This document shows, in pieces, positions 7,745 to 16,199 of a stretch of 42,656 nucleotides of DNA (positions are counted from its first letter, which is position 1; each line of letters begins with the position of its first letter). The stretch is from positions 1 to 42,656 of the forward strand of contig CABRXV010000009.1 of the NCBI GenBank assembly GCA_902475005.1, given 5' to 3'. The notes under the pieces are model-generated. The model did no database searches. It had not been told where the DNA came from and saw nothing but the letters and a program-made list of their open reading frames with translations. A program made the translations under genes and the position numbers. The DNA comes from CABRXV01 sp900754955. GTDB taxonomy: Bacteria; Actinomycetota; Coriobacteriia; Coriobacteriales; Eggerthellaceae.

Positions 7745-10342
7745 ATGGGACGCAACATCACGCGTCGCGCGTTCGCGAAGGCGGGCTCCGCGGCGGCTTT
7801 GGGTCTTGCGGGCGCCGGCGTCGTCGGCATCTCCTCGGGCGTGAGGGCGGCAAGCGCCCTCGCTGCGGAAACCCCGCCCGAGGGGAAATGGGTGCGCACG
7901 ACCTGCGCGCCGAACTGCACGGGCTCGTGCGGCATGAAGGCGTTCGTGCAAGACGGCGAGATCAAGATGATCTCGCAGGCATCCGACTATCCTTACGAGC
8001 ACTACAACCCGCGCGGGTGCCTGAAGGGCATCTCCATCAACACGATGGTCCACGGGCCCGAGCGTCTGACGGCGCCGCTCGTGCGCAACGGGGAGACCGG
8101 CGAGCTGGAGGAGGCCGACTGGGACGCCGCGCTCGACGCCGCCGCGCAGAAGCTGCGCGAGATCGCCGATAAGTACGGGCCCGATTCGATCGGCGTCATC
8201 TGGCAGGTGCAGGGCACGGGGCACGTGCAGAAGGGCGCGCTCGTGCGCCTGACCAACATGATGGGGTGGTCGGCCATCGGCGGTTACGAGCTCAACGGCG
8301 ACCTTCCCATGTTCTGGCCGGAGACCTTCGGCTGCCAGAGCGAGGAACTCGAGTCCTACGAGTGGGAGGATTCCCGCTACACCATGATCTTCGGATCGAA
8401 CCCCATGGTCACGCGTCTTCCCGACGCCCATTTTCTCAACTACGCGCGCGAGGCGGGCGGCAAGGTGGTGTGCTTCGACCCCAACTACTCGGCCACTGCC
8501 GAGAAGGCGACCGAATGGGTGCGCATCAAGCCCGACACCGACGCCGCCTTCGCGCTGGCTGCTGCGAAGGTGATCGTCGACGAGGGGCTCTACGACGCGA
8601 GCTTCTGCAGGAACTTCACCGACCTTCCGCTGCTGATCGACGCCGATACGGGAAAGCGCCTGCTCGCCGACGACGTGGCGGGCCTGGCCGCCCTCGACGT
8701 TCCCGAGTACCGCCGCACCTACGTGGCGTGGGACGAAGCGTCCGGCAGCCCGTGCGCGGTCGACCCCGAGCATCTGGGCGGCACCGACGGATACGCGCTC
8801 GAAGGCTCCTTCGAGGTGCCGCTGAAAGACGGCGGCGTCGCTCGGGCGGAGACGGCGTTCACGTTGCTGCGCAGGAGCCTGGAGGCCTACAGCGCGGCTG
8901 CGGCGAGCGAGACGACCGGCGTTCCCGCCGACACCATCGAGCGCATCGCACGCGAGTGCGCCGTGGAGAAGCCCATGCACATCATCTTCGGCGGGTCGGC
9001 CATGCAGTGGCACCACGGCGATCTCAAGGGTCGCGCGTGCGCGCTGCTCGCCGCGCTCACCGGCAACATCGGCCAGCTCGGCGGCGGCATCTCGACCTAC
9101 GTGGGTCAGTACAAGACGCGCTTCGACACGTCGTCGTGGTTCATCCCGCCGCGCCCCAAGCGCGCTTCGGCGCCGTTCCACTACGCGGTGAATGGGCGTA
9201 CGGAAACCATGAGCGCCACCTTCCCCGAGCACGGCTTCAAGGCGCTCGTGGTGGGGTGGGGCAACCCCTTCGAGCAGCACAACGTGGCGAACTGGCTGCG
9301 CTGCGCCAAGGAATCGGGCGAGCTCGAGTGCGTGATCTGCTTCGAGTTCCAGCATACGAAGACGGTGGACTACAGCGACGTGACCTTCGCCTGTGCGAGC
9401 TGGTACGAGAAGACCGAGCTGGTCATCACGCCGCTGCATCCGTGGGTGCAGGTCATGCAGCCGATGGTGGATCCGCCCGGCACGGCGCGTCCGGAGATCT
9501 GGATCTGCAAGGAGCTCGCCTGCCGCCTCGATCCCTCGGTTTCCGACATGTGGCCGCAGTTCGAGCCCGAGGAGTCCGAAGCGACGGCGGAGGACGTGCT
9601 GCGCATGCTGCTGGAAAACGGCGGCCCTACGATCGAGCACATCACGTTGGAGGATCTGAAGGAGGGTCCCTGCAAGCTGGCTCACACCAACCCCGGAGAG
9701 AAGAAGATCCCCTTCTGGGAGCAGGTTCACGAGGGCGCGCCGTTCCCCACGGTTTCGCGTCCGAACGCGCTCGACGTCACGGCGAAGTTCGTCAAGTCGG
9801 GTCGCATCGAGTTCTACAAGGACGAAGATCGCTTCTTGGAGCTCGGCGAGCAGCTGCCCTGCTACAAGCCCGCGTTCGAGGACACCGAATACGCCGTCGA
9901 CCCCGATGCGCGCGCGAAGTACCCCTTCGCCTATCTGACGCGCAACAGCCTGTTCCGCGTCCATTCGACCTACTCGAACAACCCCTTCATGCTCGAGCTG
10001 CAGAACGGCACCCCGAAGGTGTTCATGAATCCCGACGACGCGGCGGCGAAGGGGCTCTTCCAGGGCGATGTCGTGGAGGTGTTCAACAGCCGCGGCAAGG
10101 TGAACGGCGCGCTTGTGACCGACCCGGGCATGTACCCCGGCCAGGTGATCTTCGACATGGGCTGGTGGAGCCGCTACACCGGCGGCGAGAGCTATAACTC
10201 GCTCATCTTCCCCTGGATCAACCCCATCCACGAGATCTACTACACCTCGAGCGTGTGGTCGCCCAACATGGCGTGGAACGAATGCGTATGCGATGTGCGC
10301 CTGCTGGAAGCCGGCGGCGCGCGTGAGGAGGTGATCGCATGA
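7745..10342 (+). CDS. Molybdopterin oxidoreductase catalytic subunit, DMSO-reductase superfamily, Asp-ligated type
   Basis: This 865-residue periplasmic-side catalytic subunit has a Tat signal (TRRAFAK at 6-12, then an Ala/Gly-rich hydrophobic stretch). A [4Fe-4S] site is seen at Cys54, 58, 62 and 92. The predicted molybdenum ligand is Asp186 in NGDLPMFWPETFG, which lines up with the CDLP aspartate of NarG-type type II enzymes. The following IFGSNPMVTRLPDAHF matches the same group. Known members reduce nitrate, selenate or (per)chlorate, or oxidise ethylbenzene or dimethyl sulfide. The bis-MGD C-terminal domain is complete (NSLFRVHSTYSNNPF onward). The electron acceptor is unknown. It is first in a three-gene operon, and no TorD-like chaperone gene is present. 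Confidence 0.9.
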   Translation: MGRNITRRAFAKAGSAAALGLAGAGVVGISSGVRAASALAAETPPEGKWVRTTCAPNCTGSCGMKAFVQDGEIKMISQASDYPYEHYNPRGCLKGISINTMVHGPERLTAPLVRNGETGELEEADWDAALDAAAQKLREIADKYGPDSIGVIWQVQGTGHVQKGALVRLTNMMGWSAIGGYELNGDLPMFWPETFGCQSEELESYEWEDSRYTMIFGSNPMVTRLPDAHFLNYAREAGGKVVCFDPNYSATAEKATEWVRIKPDTDAAFALAAAKVIVDEGLYDASFCRNFTDLPLLIDADTGKRLLADDVAGLAALDVPEYRRTYVAWDEASGSPCAVDPEHLGGTDGYALEGSFEVPLKDGGVARAETAFTLLRRSLEAYSAAAASETTGVPADTIERIARECAVEKPMHIIFGGSAMQWHHGDLKGRACALLAALTGNIGQLGGGISTYVGQYKTRFDTSSWFIPPRPKRASAPFHYAVNGRTETMSATFPEHGFKALVVGWGNPFEQHNVANWLRCAKESGELECVICFEFQHTKTVDYSDVTFACASWYEKTELVITPLHPWVQVMQPMVDPPGTARPEIWICKELACRLDPSVSDMWPQFEPEESEATAEDVLRMLLENGGPTIEHITLEDLKEGPCKLAHTNPGEKKIPFWEQVHEGAPFPTVSRPNALDVTAKFVKSGRIEFYKDEDRFLELGEQLPCYKPAFEDTEYAVDPDARAKYPFAYLTRNSLFRVHSTYSNNPFMLELQNGTPKVFMNPDDAAAKGLFQGDVVEVFNSRGKVNGALVTDPGMYPGQVIFDMGWWSRYTGGESYNSLIFPWINPIHEIYYTSSVWSPNMAWNECVCDVRLLEAGGAREEVIA

Positions 10343-11034
10343 GGTACGGCATGGTGGTTGACCTCGATCGCTGCATCGGCTGTCGTACGTGCGCGGTGAT
10401 CTGCAAGGACCACCACGCTCAGCCCGAGGGCATCTGGTGGAACCGCGTGTTCGTGCCGGGCGCTCCGGAATACGGGACCTCGGCGCTCAACGAGGCGGGG
10501 CAGCCCCGCATGGAGTTCTACCCCGTAAGCTGCCAACACTGCGAGAACGCGCCGTGCGAGACGGTGTGCCCGACGGGCGCCACCTTCACCGACGAGGAGA
10601 CGGGCGCGGTGCTCGTCGACTACGAGCAGTGCATCGGATGCCGCTACTGCATGACGGCCTGTCCGTACGGTGTGCGCCAGTTCAACTGGGGGGAGCCCGC
10701 CGCTCTCGAGGGAACCGGCGGACCGTACTCGTACGGATACCCGGCGGAATACCGCCTCGACGGGCGGCTGGTCTACACGCCGGTGCGTCCCGAGGGCGTG
10801 GTGGAGAAGTGCACGTTCTGCGCCCAGTACACCTCCCAGGGCATCGAGCCGGTGTGCTGCTCGGGATGCCCGGGCAACGCCCGCATCTTCGGCGATCTCG
10901 ACGATCCCGACTCGGTCATCGCGCGTCATCTTTCGGAGGCGCGGAACAAAGGCGTGTTCCGCCTCGGCGAGGAGCACGGCACCCGCCCGCGGGTGATCTA
11001 CCTGTCGTCGACGCACAGAACGGAGGGCGAATAG
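10339..11034 (+). CDS. Four-cluster ferredoxin subunit of the molybdoenzyme (DmsB/NrfC/PsrB-like)
   Basis: This 231-residue electron-transfer subunit shuttles electrons between the membrane anchor and the catalytic subunit. Four cysteine groups bind [4Fe-4S] clusters: 12/15/18/22, 65/68/73/77, 98/101/104/108, and a split set at 158/161 with 173-174/177. It has no signal of its own, as expected if it is co-exported with the Tat subunit. The start overlaps the catalytic gene stop (ATGA), indicating translational coupling. Confidence 0.95.
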   Translation: MRYGMVVDLDRCIGCRTCAVICKDHHAQPEGIWWNRVFVPGAPEYGTSALNEAGQPRMEFYPVSCQHCENAPCETVCPTGATFTDEETGAVLVDYEQCIGCRYCMTACPYGVRQFNWGEPAALEGTGGPYSYGYPAEYRLDGRLVYTPVRPEGVVEKCTFCAQYTSQGIEPVCCSGCPGNARIFGDLDDPDSVIARHLSEARNKGVFRLGEEHGTRPRVIYLSSTHRTEGE

Positions 11035-11037
11035 ATC

Positions 11038-12204
11038 ATGGAGGCATTGCGTTCAAAACGGCTGCTTGCGGCGGGCGTGCTCGGCGCGGTTCTGGCGGCG
11101 GCGGGTTTCGCCGCCTGGGTGCTTCAGCTCGCGCAGGGGCTCCTGGCAACCACGGCGATGAGCAACTCGTTCTGCTGGGGGCTCATGATTGGCGCGTTCG
11201 CCTTTCTCGTGGGCTTCGGCGCGGGCAGCCAGCTGGTCGCATCGTGCATCGTGCTCTCGGGAAAAGACGAACTTGCCCCGTACGCCTCGTTTGCCCAGGC
11301 GGCTGCCGTGGGCGGCGCCGCTGGCGCGGCGATCGCGGTCATCGTCGATCTGGGCTCGCCGCAGAACATTCTCTCGATGCTGCTTCATCCCAATCCCGCC
11401 TCGCCCCTCACGTGGGACATGATCGCGCTCACGGCGTTTCTCGCGGTGGCGCTCGTGTCGCTCGTCGCGCTTGCGCGCTCGTGGAGGAGCGTGCGTGTGT
11501 GGGCGCTTCTCGGCCTAGTCGCGGCGGTGGCTCTTCAGGTCGTCGAGGGCGTGCTCTTCGCCTTCTCGAGCGCCCGCGCGTGGTGGCACAGCTTCATCGT
11601 TCCCGTCGACTTCCTCGCGGTCGCGGCGGTATGCGGCCTTGCGCTCGTATTGGCGGTGAGCGCCTGGGGGAAACGCGGCGACGCTCTTGCGGCGGCGCGG
11701 CGCTTCGCCGGGCTGCTGGCGGGCGCCATCGCCGTTCATCTCGTGCTCGCGCTTGCCGAGATCGTCATGCTCGCCTTCGAGCGCACGCCAGCAAGCGGGC
11801 TTGTGCTCGAGGCGATCGGACGCTACGCGCCGCTGTACGCGGCTGAGATAGTCCTGCCGTTTCTTGCGGCGGTGGTGCTGGTGGTGAGCCGCAGGGAGGG
11901 CTCGTCCAAACTGCTCGTGGGCGCCGCCGTCCTGACGGCGGCGGGTATGTTCGCCCATCGCCTCATGCTGCTGTACCCTGCGTTTACGGCTGCCCCTCTG
12001 ACGGTGTCGCTCTCGAACGAGGCGTCGGCGGCGTGGGCGTATCCCCAGTCGACGGGGCTCTACCTCGTCACGGGGGACGCATTCCAGCTTGCGCAGGGCT
12101 ATGCTCCCTCGGCCGTCGAGTGGGCGAGCATCCTTTTGCCCGTGGGCTGCGCCGTGCTCGTGGCGGCGGTGCTCATCGCCGTCGCGCGCAAGCTGCGGGC
12201 GTAG
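11038..12204 (+). CDS. NrfD/PsrC-type membrane anchor subunit
   Basis: This 388-residue integral membrane protein has roughly ten hydrophobic segments and fits the NrfD/PsrC quinol-interacting subunits of molybdoenzyme complexes. It is expected to exchange electrons with menaquinol and pass them to the ferredoxin subunit. The start, three bases after the preceding stop, is served by GGAGGG inside the end of the upstream gene. Gene order catalytic-ferredoxin-NrfD is the standard arrangement. Sequence conservation in this family is low, so the call rests on topology and context. Confidence 0.85.
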   Translation: MEALRSKRLLAAGVLGAVLAAAGFAAWVLQLAQGLLATTAMSNSFCWGLMIGAFAFLVGFGAGSQLVASCIVLSGKDELAPYASFAQAAAVGGAAGAAIAVIVDLGSPQNILSMLLHPNPASPLTWDMIALTAFLAVALVSLVALARSWRSVRVWALLGLVAAVALQVVEGVLFAFSSARAWWHSFIVPVDFLAVAAVCGLALVLAVSAWGKRGDALAAARRFAGLLAGAIAVHLVLALAEIVMLAFERTPASGLVLEAIGRYAPLYAAEIVLPFLAAVVLVVSRREGSSKLLVGAAVLTAAGMFAHRLMLLYPAFTAAPLTVSLSNEASAAWAYPQSTGLYLVTGDAFQLAQGYAPSAVEWASILLPVGCAVLVAAVLIAVARKLRA

Positions 12205-12353
12205 GTCGCTGGGGACGCGGCGCATGATTGCACCACGTCCCCGCGCGTGTCCACCAACGGCGAGAATCCCCCTGTCAGAGGGCGACTCGGCGTCATTTCA
12301 ACATCGTCGTTTCCGTGGTCCACTCCCTGTAAAAGTTGCGTTAAACTAAATTC

Positions 12354-12383
12354 CGTCGGTCGGCGCGCACGCGTCGGTCGGCG
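12354..12383. repeat. 12-bp tandem direct repeat in the EF-G-like leader
   Basis: CGTCGGTCGGCG occurs exactly at 12354-12365 and 12372-12383, an 18-bp period. The surrounding 272-bp gap (12205-12476) holds no gene I can support. A TTAAACT at 12341-12347 could be a -10. Confidence 0.55.
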
Positions 12384-12476
12384 GATTGTTGTTTTGCCTG
12401 TACGAAGGCTCGAGCGGAATCGCGCCTCACGGACTGGACGGGACGCGACCGCGCAAGACGAAAGTTGGTGGTCAAC

Positions 12477-14549
12477 ATGGCAGCTCCTGCTACCGAACAT
12501 GTGCGCAACGTGGTGCTTGTAGGACAAGATGGCGCCGGCAAGACTTCTCTCGCCGAGGCCATGCTCTACATCTCCGGCAAGACCCCGCGCATGGGCACGA
12601 CGCATGACGGGAAGTCCTACCTCGACTACGATCCCGAGGAGATCAAGCGCAAGTTCACCATCAGCACGTCCATCGCTCCCATTCCGTACAAGGACTACAA
12701 GATCAACGTGCTCGACACGTCCGGCCACCCCGATTTCATCGGTGACACGCTGGCGACCATGCAGGCTGCTGAAATGGCGCTGTTCATGGTGGACGCCGTC
12801 GCCGGCCCACAGGTCATGACCACCAAGCTGTGGCGCGAGGCGGAGAACATGCGCTTGTCACGAGCCGTGTACATCAACCATATCGATCGCGAGAACGCGA
12901 ACTTCGACACCATCATGGCCACGCTGCATGCGCGCTTCGGCTCGCGTCTGGGTGCGGTCACCATCCCCATGGGCGTGGACGCCGACTTCAAGGGTGTCAT
13001 CGACATCATCCGCATGAAGGCGCGTTATTTCGACGAGGGCAGCTCGGCCGAGCGCGTCGAGGACATTCCCGAGGAGTACGCCGAGACCGCCCAGGCCGCG
13101 CGCGACAAGCTGTGCGATCTCGTGGCGGAAGCCGACGACGAGCTCATGATGAAGTACCTCGACGGCGAGGAGCAGCTCACCCAGGAGGAGCTCGAGAGCC
13201 TGCTCGACAAGGCGATCGCTCAGGAGCTGTTCATTCCCGTGTTCGTGGGTTCCACCATCATCATGCAGGGCGTCCAGGGCCTCATGGAGGACATCTGCAC
13301 GTACTTCCCGCATCCGCGTTCCCACGGCCGCTTCCAGCTCGCCGACGGCGTCACCGTGCCGATCGACGAGACGAAGCGCCCCTCGGCGTTCGTGTTCAAG
13401 ACGGTGTCTGATCCGTTCGTCGGCCGCCTGAGCTTCCTCAAGGTGCTCACGGGCTATCTGGAGCCGGGCCTCGAGCTCATCAACGGCCGCACGGGCAAGA
13501 AGGAGCGCCTCGGCAAGCTCCAGGTGATGATGGGCAAGGAGACCACCGACGTGAAGAGCGCCAAGGCGGGCGACATCATTGTGGTTCCCAAGCTCGCTGA
13601 GACCCGCTCGGGCGATACGCTGTCGGTTGAAGGCGACATCGCCATCGAGCCGATGCCGCTGCCTGCGCCGCAGTATCCGGTGGCCATCGAAGCGGTGAAC
13701 AAGAACGAGGAGGACAAGCTCGGCACCTTCCTCGCGCGTGCCGCTGAGGCCGATCCCACCATTCGCCTCACGCGCAACGAAGACACGCATCAGACGATCC
13801 TCACCGCCATGGGCGACACGCAGGTCGACATGCTGCTCGGCCACCTCAAGGAGCAGACGGGCGTCGAGGTGAAGCTCGTGCCGGTGCGCGTGCCCTACCG
13901 CGAGACGATCCGCAAGACCGCCGAGGCTCAGGGTCGTCACAAGAAGCAGACGGGCGGCGCCGGCCAGTTCGGCGACTGCTGGCTGCGTCTCGAGCCCAAC
14001 CCGGGCGCGGGCTACGAGTTCGTCGACGAGATCAAGGGCGGCGCCATTCCGAACGGTCTCATCCCCGCGGTCGACAAGGGCGTTCAGGAGGCGATGGCCG
14101 AGGGCTTCCTCGCCGGCTACCCGATGGTCGATATCAAGTGCGCCGTGTTCGACGGTTCGTATCACTCGGTCGACTCGAACGAGATGGCATTCAAGACGGC
14201 GGCGCGCATCGGTTTCCGCGCGGCGTGCGAGAAGGCCGATCCCGTCATCCTCGAGCCGATGGCGAGCATGGACATCACGGTAGGCGAGGAGTACGCCGGC
14301 ACCATCATGGGCGACATCTCCACGCGCCGCGGTCGCATCATCGGCACCGACTCCAACGACGCCGGCGAGACGGTCATCATGGTGCGCGTGCCGTACGCCG
14401 AGGTCATCACGTACACGAAGGACCTGCGCTCGCTCACGCGCGGTTCGGGTTCCTATACGCTCGAGATCGACGGCTACCAGGAGGCGCCGCGCGATGTGAC
14501 GGCGAAGCTCGTGGAGGCGTACGAGGCAGCGCGCGCAGCGGGCAACTAA
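12477..14549 (+). CDS. EF-G-like translational GTPase (FusA2-type)
   Basis: This 690-residue protein is organised like elongation factor G. The GTPase domain has P-loop GQDGAGKT (16-23), switch II DTSGH (80-84) and a G4 motif NHID at 134-137 where canonical EF-G has NKxD. Domain II and the IV/V region (GHLKEQTGVEVKL, RETIRKTAEAQGRHKKQTGG, the MDITVGEEYAGTIMGD segment) follow. It differs from housekeeping EF-G and is not near ribosomal-protein genes, so it is the paralogue usually annotated EF-G-like or EF-G2; its role in translocation, recycling or stress is unknown. The ATG at 12477 is chosen, with GGTGG upstream; a TTG twelve bases earlier is also in frame. A strong terminator follows. Confidence 0.88.
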   Translation: MAAPATEHVRNVVLVGQDGAGKTSLAEAMLYISGKTPRMGTTHDGKSYLDYDPEEIKRKFTISTSIAPIPYKDYKINVLDTSGHPDFIGDTLATMQAAEMALFMVDAVAGPQVMTTKLWREAENMRLSRAVYINHIDRENANFDTIMATLHARFGSRLGAVTIPMGVDADFKGVIDIIRMKARYFDEGSSAERVEDIPEEYAETAQAARDKLCDLVAEADDELMMKYLDGEEQLTQEELESLLDKAIAQELFIPVFVGSTIIMQGVQGLMEDICTYFPHPRSHGRFQLADGVTVPIDETKRPSAFVFKTVSDPFVGRLSFLKVLTGYLEPGLELINGRTGKKERLGKLQVMMGKETTDVKSAKAGDIIVVPKLAETRSGDTLSVEGDIAIEPMPLPAPQYPVAIEAVNKNEEDKLGTFLARAAEADPTIRLTRNEDTHQTILTAMGDTQVDMLLGHLKEQTGVEVKLVPVRVPYRETIRKTAEAQGRHKKQTGGAGQFGDCWLRLEPNPGAGYEFVDEIKGGAIPNGLIPAVDKGVQEAMAEGFLAGYPMVDIKCAVFDGSYHSVDSNEMAFKTAARIGFRAACEKADPVILEPMASMDITVGEEYAGTIMGDISTRRGRIIGTDSNDAGETVIMVRVPYAEVITYTKDLRSLTRGSGSYTLEIDGYQEAPRDVTAKLVEAYEAARAAGN

Positions 14550-14624
14550 CGGGGTCTGCTGCAGCGTGTTCTCCGTGCGTCGCGGGACGTGCTGAGGGCT
14601 GCTGATCGCGTTTTCGAAGGTCAA

Positions 14625-14660
14625 GGGCCGAGGCGGAATGTCGCCTCGGCCCTTCTTTTT
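14625..14660 (+). terminator. Intrinsic terminator of the EF-G-like gene
   Basis: An 11-bp GGGCCGAGGCG stem pairs with CGCCTCGGCCC and is followed by TTCTTTTT. Confidence 0.9.
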
Positions 14661-14668
14661 GCGTCCTT

Positions 14669-14677
14669 TGCTATAAT
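14669..14677 (+). promoter_or_regulatory. Extended -10 promoter of the SpoVA-like gene
   Basis: TGcTATAAT, a perfect -10 with the TGn extension, lies immediately after the EF-G-like terminator. There is no clear -35. The ~100-nt leader contains an inverted repeat GCGTAA/TTACGC (14693-14714). Confidence 0.6.
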
Positions 14678-14784
14678 GCGGTGTCCGCGTTTGCGTAAAA
14701 ACTAGGGATTACGCTTGCGTTTATCGGTCTTGCGGCCGCTGTGCCGCGGGCTTTTGCATGTTGGGGGCTTTGTAGGGTAAGGGG

Positions 14785-15684
14785 ATGATTATGAAGCCAG
14801 CTAAGTCCATCGTATACAGTTTCCTGATCGGAGGCATGTTCGCGCTGATCGCCCAGGCTATTCTCGCTTTCTGGACGTTCGCGCTCGCGGGCACGCCGAT
14901 GGAGTTCTTCATGGGCGGCGCCACGCTCGTGTCCATGGGCGTCATCGGATGCATCTTGGGCGGTTTCGCCGTGTACCAGTACGTTGAGGAGTGGGGCGAC
15001 TTCGGCGCGCTGCTTCCGTTCTCCGGTTTCGCCATGGCGGTCGGCATGAAGGCCGTTGGCCCGTGGACCACACGGAACGAGAAGTTCGGCAAGTGCGTGT
15101 GGAACTGCGTCTGGTTCGTCGTGTGGTTCAACCTGCTGTTCGCGGCCATCTGCATCGCGATCGGCTTCGCCTGCGGCTCACTCGGCCTGCACAACCCGGT
15201 CATCGAGGTGCCCAAGACCGAGGGCGGCATGCTCTTCTTCTTCGCGTTCGTGGTGGGTGGCATCCTCGCGGCGCTGTTCCAGTGCCTGTACATGATCGTT
15301 CAGCGCATCACGCCGAAGGTGAATCACCTGCACATCCTGATCACTGCCTGGATGGTTGGCTGCGTTCTTGCTCCGATGGGCATCTCCGCCGCGCTTGTCA
15401 ACTTCGCGGGCCAGGGCTTCTCGGTGCTGATCCTCGTCGGCGGTTACAACATGTACAACGTCGGCCTTGACTTCGCCCTCGGACATGCGAGCACGGCGCT
15501 GCTGCACCTCGGCTCGTTTGCGCTCGCCGTCACGGGCCTCGCCATCACGGCGCTGTTCACGTTCTTCATCTACAACTGGAAGTTCGGTCGCACGCCGCTG
15601 CGCGAGGTGCACAAGCGCAAGGCGGTGCATTCGCTCGAGGAGCTCGGCTTCGAGGCTGAGCTCACCGACACGAAGTCTGCCTAG
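14785..15684 (+). CDS. Membrane protein with two SpoVAC/SpoVAEB-like repeats
   Basis: This 299-residue polytopic membrane protein has two halves that each resemble the SpoVAC/SpoVAEB sporulation membrane family. Residues ~12-90 read FLIGGMFALIAQAIL, then GGFAVYQYVEEWGDFGALLPFSGFA; residues ~154-225 read FVVGGILAALFQCL, then MGISAALVNFAGQGFSVLILVGG. In spore formers these proteins belong to a dipicolinate channel complex, as separate ~120-150-residue subunits. The C-terminal ~35 residues are a charged cytosolic tail. An ATG at 14791 is better spaced from AAGGGG than the one at 14785, so the start is uncertain by two codons. It is flanked by its own promoter and terminator. I infer a channel or transporter of unknown substrate. 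Confidence 0.7.
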   Translation: MIMKPAKSIVYSFLIGGMFALIAQAILAFWTFALAGTPMEFFMGGATLVSMGVIGCILGGFAVYQYVEEWGDFGALLPFSGFAMAVGMKAVGPWTTRNEKFGKCVWNCVWFVVWFNLLFAAICIAIGFACGSLGLHNPVIEVPKTEGGMLFFFAFVVGGILAALFQCLYMIVQRITPKVNHLHILITAWMVGCVLAPMGISAALVNFAGQGFSVLILVGGYNMYNVGLDFALGHASTALLHLGSFALAVTGLAITALFTFFIYNWKFGRTPLREVHKRKAVHSLEELGFEAELTDTKSA

Positions 15685-15706
15685 ACCGTCGGTTTCGCAT
15701 CGGTTC

Positions 15707-15745
15707 GAGGGCCGTCTCCGCACGCGGAGGCGGCCCTCGTCTTTT
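15707..15745 (+). terminator. Intrinsic terminator of the SpoVA-like gene
   Basis: GAGGGCCG (15707-15714) pairs with CGGCCCTC (15731-15738), with further pairing of CTCCGC with GCGGAG inside. GTCTTTT follows. Confidence 0.88.
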
Positions 15746-15763
15746 CCGGGCATACGTCGTCTA

Positions 15764-15772
15764 TGCTATGAT
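15764..15772 (+). promoter_or_regulatory. Extended -10 promoter of the small membrane protein gene
   Basis: TGcTATGAT with no convincing -35. Transcription would begin near 15779, about 60 nt before the start codon at 15840, and pass through a terminator-like hairpin. Confidence 0.55.
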
Positions 15773-15794
15773 TAAAGTTCCAAGCAAAACGAGC

Positions 15795-15823
15795 CGCCGC
15801 GCCTTCATCGCGCGGCGTTTTTT
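15795..15823 (+). terminator. Terminator-like hairpin within the leader (possible attenuator)
   Basis: CGCCGCGC (15795-15802) pairs with GCGCGGCG (15810-15817), a perfect 8-bp GC stem with a 7-base loop, followed directly by six Ts (15818-15823). It lies between the promoter and the AAGGAGG site, so it should stop transcription before the gene unless antitermination occurs. Confidence 0.65.
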
Positions 15824-15839
15824 GAAGGAGGGTCCCGCA

Positions 15840-16130
15840 ATGGGCCGAGGGGTTCAGAAGAAGAAGCGCATCGCGCACGAAATCGAGGCGCTCAAGATCA
15901 AGCGCCGCAACGGTATGATGCGCCTCATTGCGGCCATCGTGGCGTTCGTCGTGGTTACGGCGGTGAAGGAGGCTCTCGTGTACCAGGGTGTCCAGCTTGC
16001 CTCCGACATCATCGTCAACGGACTGTTCTTCATGTTCGTCGTGGTGATGGCGGGCGTTGCCGGCTGGGGTTCGCGCGACTACATGCGGGCGAACAACGAG
16101 ATCCGTGCGCTGGAGCAGAAGCGGCGCTGA
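15840..16130 (+). CDS. Small two-helix membrane protein, function unknown
   Basis: I do not recognise this 96-residue protein. It has a very basic N-terminus (GVQKKKRIAHEIEALKIKRR), two predicted membrane helices at about 29-46 and 55-75, and a charged C-terminus ending EIRALEQKRR. The N- and C-terminal charged segments could be short coiled coils. The start has AAGGAGG seven bases upstream; an earlier in-frame ATG at 15768 lies inside the -10 element and is excluded. The broken xpt gene follows 69 bp downstream and may share its transcript. Confidence 0.75.
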   Translation: MGRGVQKKKRIAHEIEALKIKRRNGMMRLIAAIVAFVVVTAVKEALVYQGVQLASDIIVNGLFFMFVVVMAGVAGWGSRDYMRANNEIRALEQKRR

Positions 16131-16199
16131 GCGCTTCGCTTCCGGTGTTCGCTTGAGATGGGTTTGCGGTTCCCGCAGGGGTAGAAGGAGGAGCGCACG

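Noticed and set aside
12465..12476. TTG start of the EF-G-like gene
   Set aside because: The ATG at 12477 gives a normal distance to the P-loop; the TTG is possible but has only a weak upstream purine run.
16131..16199. Purine riboswitch before xpt, as in Firmicutes
   Set aside because: Only 69 bp separate the genes and no three-way-junction purine core is visible.
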